In this document: positions 6,444-6,648 of the stretch, one piece after another
How positions within the stretch are numbered: position 1 is the stretch's first letter
Layout of the letters: the number at the start of each line of letters is the position of its first letter
DNA from: Candidatus Omnitrophota bacterium
GTDB taxonomy: Bacteria > Omnitrophota > Gorgyraeia > Duberdicusellales > 4484-171
Reading direction: 5' to 3'
Assembly: GCA_016939345.1 (NCBI GenBank)
Contig: JAFGHG010000021.1
Location: 1 to 6,648 of the forward strand
Length of the DNA: 6,648 nt
Notes under the pieces: model-generated
Told to the model about the DNA's origin: nothing
Seen by the model: only the letters and a program-made list of their open reading frames with translations
The model's database searches: none
Program-made: the position numbers and the translations under genes

Positions 6444-6648
6444 TTGCTTTCCTCCTTCTTAAAAAATAAAAAAAACTTTTTAATTAAAAAATAAGACAGG
6501 ATCAGGAAAAAAAGGGAGATAAAAGGAAATAATAATATAAGGCCTTTTCGGCAGGAATCAAATGTGTAGTATTGACTTATTATGGGAACTTCCTCTGATA
6601 TCCTTAGAAAAATATCAGGGCTCAGCAGCTGCAAGCCTGCAAAAAAAT
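6440..6648 (-). CDS. Membrane protein, C-terminal end (enters from right edge)
   Basis: The reading frame is open from the window edge to the TGA at 6442-6440, giving about 68 readable C-terminal residues. I do not recognise the family. What shows is a short polar or amphipathic region (SPDIFLRISEEVPIISQYY) followed by a strong hydrophobic segment beginning at GLILLFPFISLFFLIL and a lysine-rich end (KKEESK), consistent with a last transmembrane helix and a cytoplasmic tail. A TTG at 6634-6632 could be read as a start but has no ribosome site, and the frame continues upstream of it, so a longer gene is much more likely. Its ATGA overlap with the GT2 gene makes a partner role likely. A GT-C-type glycosyltransferase using the polyprenyl-phosphate sugar is one possibility, but the visible part cannot confirm it. 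Confidence 0.65.
   Translation of the reverse strand, partial: FFAGLQLLSPDIFLRISEEVPIISQYYTFDSCRKGLILLFPFISLFFLILSYFLIKKFFLFFKKEESK
6451..6457 (-). promoter_or_regulatory. Strong ribosome binding site for the GT2 gene
   Basis: On the minus strand AAGGAGG stands seven bases before the ATG at 6443, inside the last codons of the upstream gene. It fixes the GT2 start. It is much better than the sites ahead of the other genes, most of which have no clear Shine-Dalgarno sequence. Confidence 0.8.

Overview
The window is one block of cell-surface polysaccharide genes, all read from the minus strand (right to left). It contains six complete genes and two genes cut by the window edges. Base composition is AT-rich, with many AAA/TTT runs and lysine- and phenylalanine-rich proteins. 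The gene set is a WcaJ-type initiating transferase, a WecG/TagA-type glycosyltransferase, an O-antigen ligase/polymerase-like protein, a polyprenyl-phosphate-type GT2, a radical SAM enzyme, a sulfotransferase and a methyltransferase. It fits a Gram-negative-type bacterium that makes undecaprenyl-linked exopolysaccharide or O-antigen. The style recalls uncultured lineages such as Omnitrophota, but that placement is a low-confidence impression and nothing in the window proves it.

Layout in order of transcription: (1) 6648-6440, the C-terminal end of a membrane protein entering from the right edge. (2) 6443-5577, a GT2 glycosyltransferase with two C-terminal membrane helices. (3) 5580-4516, a radical SAM protein with a C-terminal cysteine cluster. 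(4) 4490-3618, a PAPS-type sulfotransferase. (5) 3631-2873, a class I SAM methyltransferase. (6) 2858-2085, a WecG/TagA/CpsF (GT26) glycosyltransferase. (7) 2063-651, a polyprenyl-phosphate sugar-phosphate transferase. (8) 650-494, an intergenic spacer filled by an imperfect palindrome built from 7-base units. (9) 493-1, the N-terminal part of an O-antigen ligase-like membrane protein leaving at the left edge.

Genes 1-3 are joined by two ATGA stop/start overlaps, genes 4 and 5 overlap by 14 bases, and the other gaps are 14-25 bases. Genes 1-7 therefore look like one operon whose promoter lies right of the window. Gene 8's spacer is the only real break and may carry a promoter for the ligase-like gene.

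Inferred division of labour: the WcaJ-like protein loads the first sugar phosphate on undecaprenyl phosphate. The GT26 protein adds the next sugar. The ligase/polymerase-like protein polymerises or transfers the finished glycan. The GT2 protein probably makes a polyprenyl-phosphate sugar for a periplasmic GT-C-type transferase. The sulfotransferase and methyltransferase look like decorating enzymes, so a sulfated and methylated surface glycan is plausible. The radical SAM enzyme has no obvious substrate and is the least explained gene.
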